NCBI GenBank assembly: GCA_021783935.1 | Contig: JAJXTK010000385.1 | Location: 1 to 6,372, forward strand | Source of the DNA: Myxococcales bacterium | GTDB lineage: Bacteria > Myxococcota_A > Polyangia > Polyangiales > JADJMO01 | Direction of reading: 5' to 3' | DNA: 6,372 bases | Part shown: in pieces, positions 6,226 through 6,372 of the stretch | How positions within the stretch are numbered: the first letter of the stretch is position 1 | Layout of the letters: the number at the start of each line of letters is the position of its first letter | Program-made: the position numbers and the translations under genes | The notes under the pieces: model-generated | Database searches by the model: none | The model's input: the letters and a program-made list of their open reading frames with translations, nothing else | Told to the model about the DNA's origin: nothing

Positions 6226-6372
6226 GTGAGGCGGGCTCGCTCGCGGGCCACGGTCTGGCTCTTCGCCCTCGGTCTGCCGCTCGCGTTCGTGTTCGCGTGC
6301 GACGCGAGGGCGCCCGCGCCGAACGGGCCCACCACGCCGACCAGCGTCCGCCCGCAGCTCGCGGCGCCGCCG
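6226..6372 (+). CDS. Probable lipoprotein, N-terminal fragment (3' partial)
   Basis: An open + strand frame runs to the end of the window without a stop. From the GTG at 6226, 49 residues are visible. They read as a lipoprotein signal peptide: basic start (MRRARSRAT), hydrophobic core (VWLFALGLPLAFVFA, 10-24) and a lipobox ending VFAC with Cys25, followed by Asp26. A Pro/Thr/Ala-rich linker comes next (APAPNGPTTPTS). Asp directly after the lipid Cys is the inner-membrane retention signal in E. coli; whether that holds here is unknown. The frame is also open back to an ATG at 6091, which would add 45 Arg-rich residues. I prefer 6226 because third-position GC rises from about 83% before it to about 96% after it, and because the signal peptide then sits at the N terminus. 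No clear ribosome binding site is seen before 6226. The function cannot be told from this fragment. Confidence 0.55.
   Translation, partial: MRRARSRATVWLFALGLPLAFVFACDARAPAPNGPTTPTSVRPQLAAPP

Noticed and set aside
6140..6229. Small + strand ORF (29 residues) whose stop overlaps the GTG at 6226
   Set aside because: The overlap resembles the nos junctions, but the peptide is Arg/Ser/Pro-rich with no feature, and the G-rich stretch is too close to the ATG to be a good ribosome binding site.
6045..6335. 96-residue minus-strand ORF at the right end
   Set aside because: Low-complexity Arg/Ser/Ala composition, opposite a + strand frame with a clear lipoprotein signal peptide.

Overview
The window is very GC-rich (about 70% or more), with G or C at nearly every third codon position in the genes. 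It has short gaps, 4-base gene overlaps and Asp/Gly/Ala-rich lipoprotein linkers. This style, the Cys-rich lipoprotein tail, and the mix of denitrification-type genes with a J-domain orphan suggest a myxobacterium-like organism (Myxococcota). That is an inference from style; no rRNA or marker gene is present to prove it.

Left part (1-3309, + strand): four tightly coupled genes of the nitrous-oxide-reductase copper-maturation system, in the order nosD (5' end outside the window), nosF, nosL, nosY. Each junction is a 4-base stop/start overlap (GTGA, ATGA, GTGA). NosL is a lipoprotein copper chaperone. NosF and NosY form an ABC transporter that works with the periplasmic beta-helix protein NosD to deliver copper to nitrous oxide reductase (NosZ). 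NosZ is not in the window and is expected upstream.

Middle (3310-3861): a short spacer with a candidate leaderless promoter, then a 163-residue protein with an unrecognised N-terminal half and a C-terminal J domain (HPD motif). A small CGGCCG stem-loop overlaps its stop codon, and the next gene converges on it.

Right part (3862-6015, - strand): a 717-residue lipoprotein. It has a bacterial Ig-like domain, a single c-type heme motif (CVACH), TolB/PD40-like beta-propeller repeats, and two six-cysteine modules with knottin-like spacing at the C terminus. Its start is set by a signal peptide. Just upstream is a promoter-like box identical in layout to the one before the J-domain gene.

Far right (6016-6372): a divergent intergenic region of about 200 bases, then the start of another + strand gene encoding a probable lipoprotein that runs off the window. 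No tRNA, rRNA, CRISPR array, insertion sequence or attachment site was seen.
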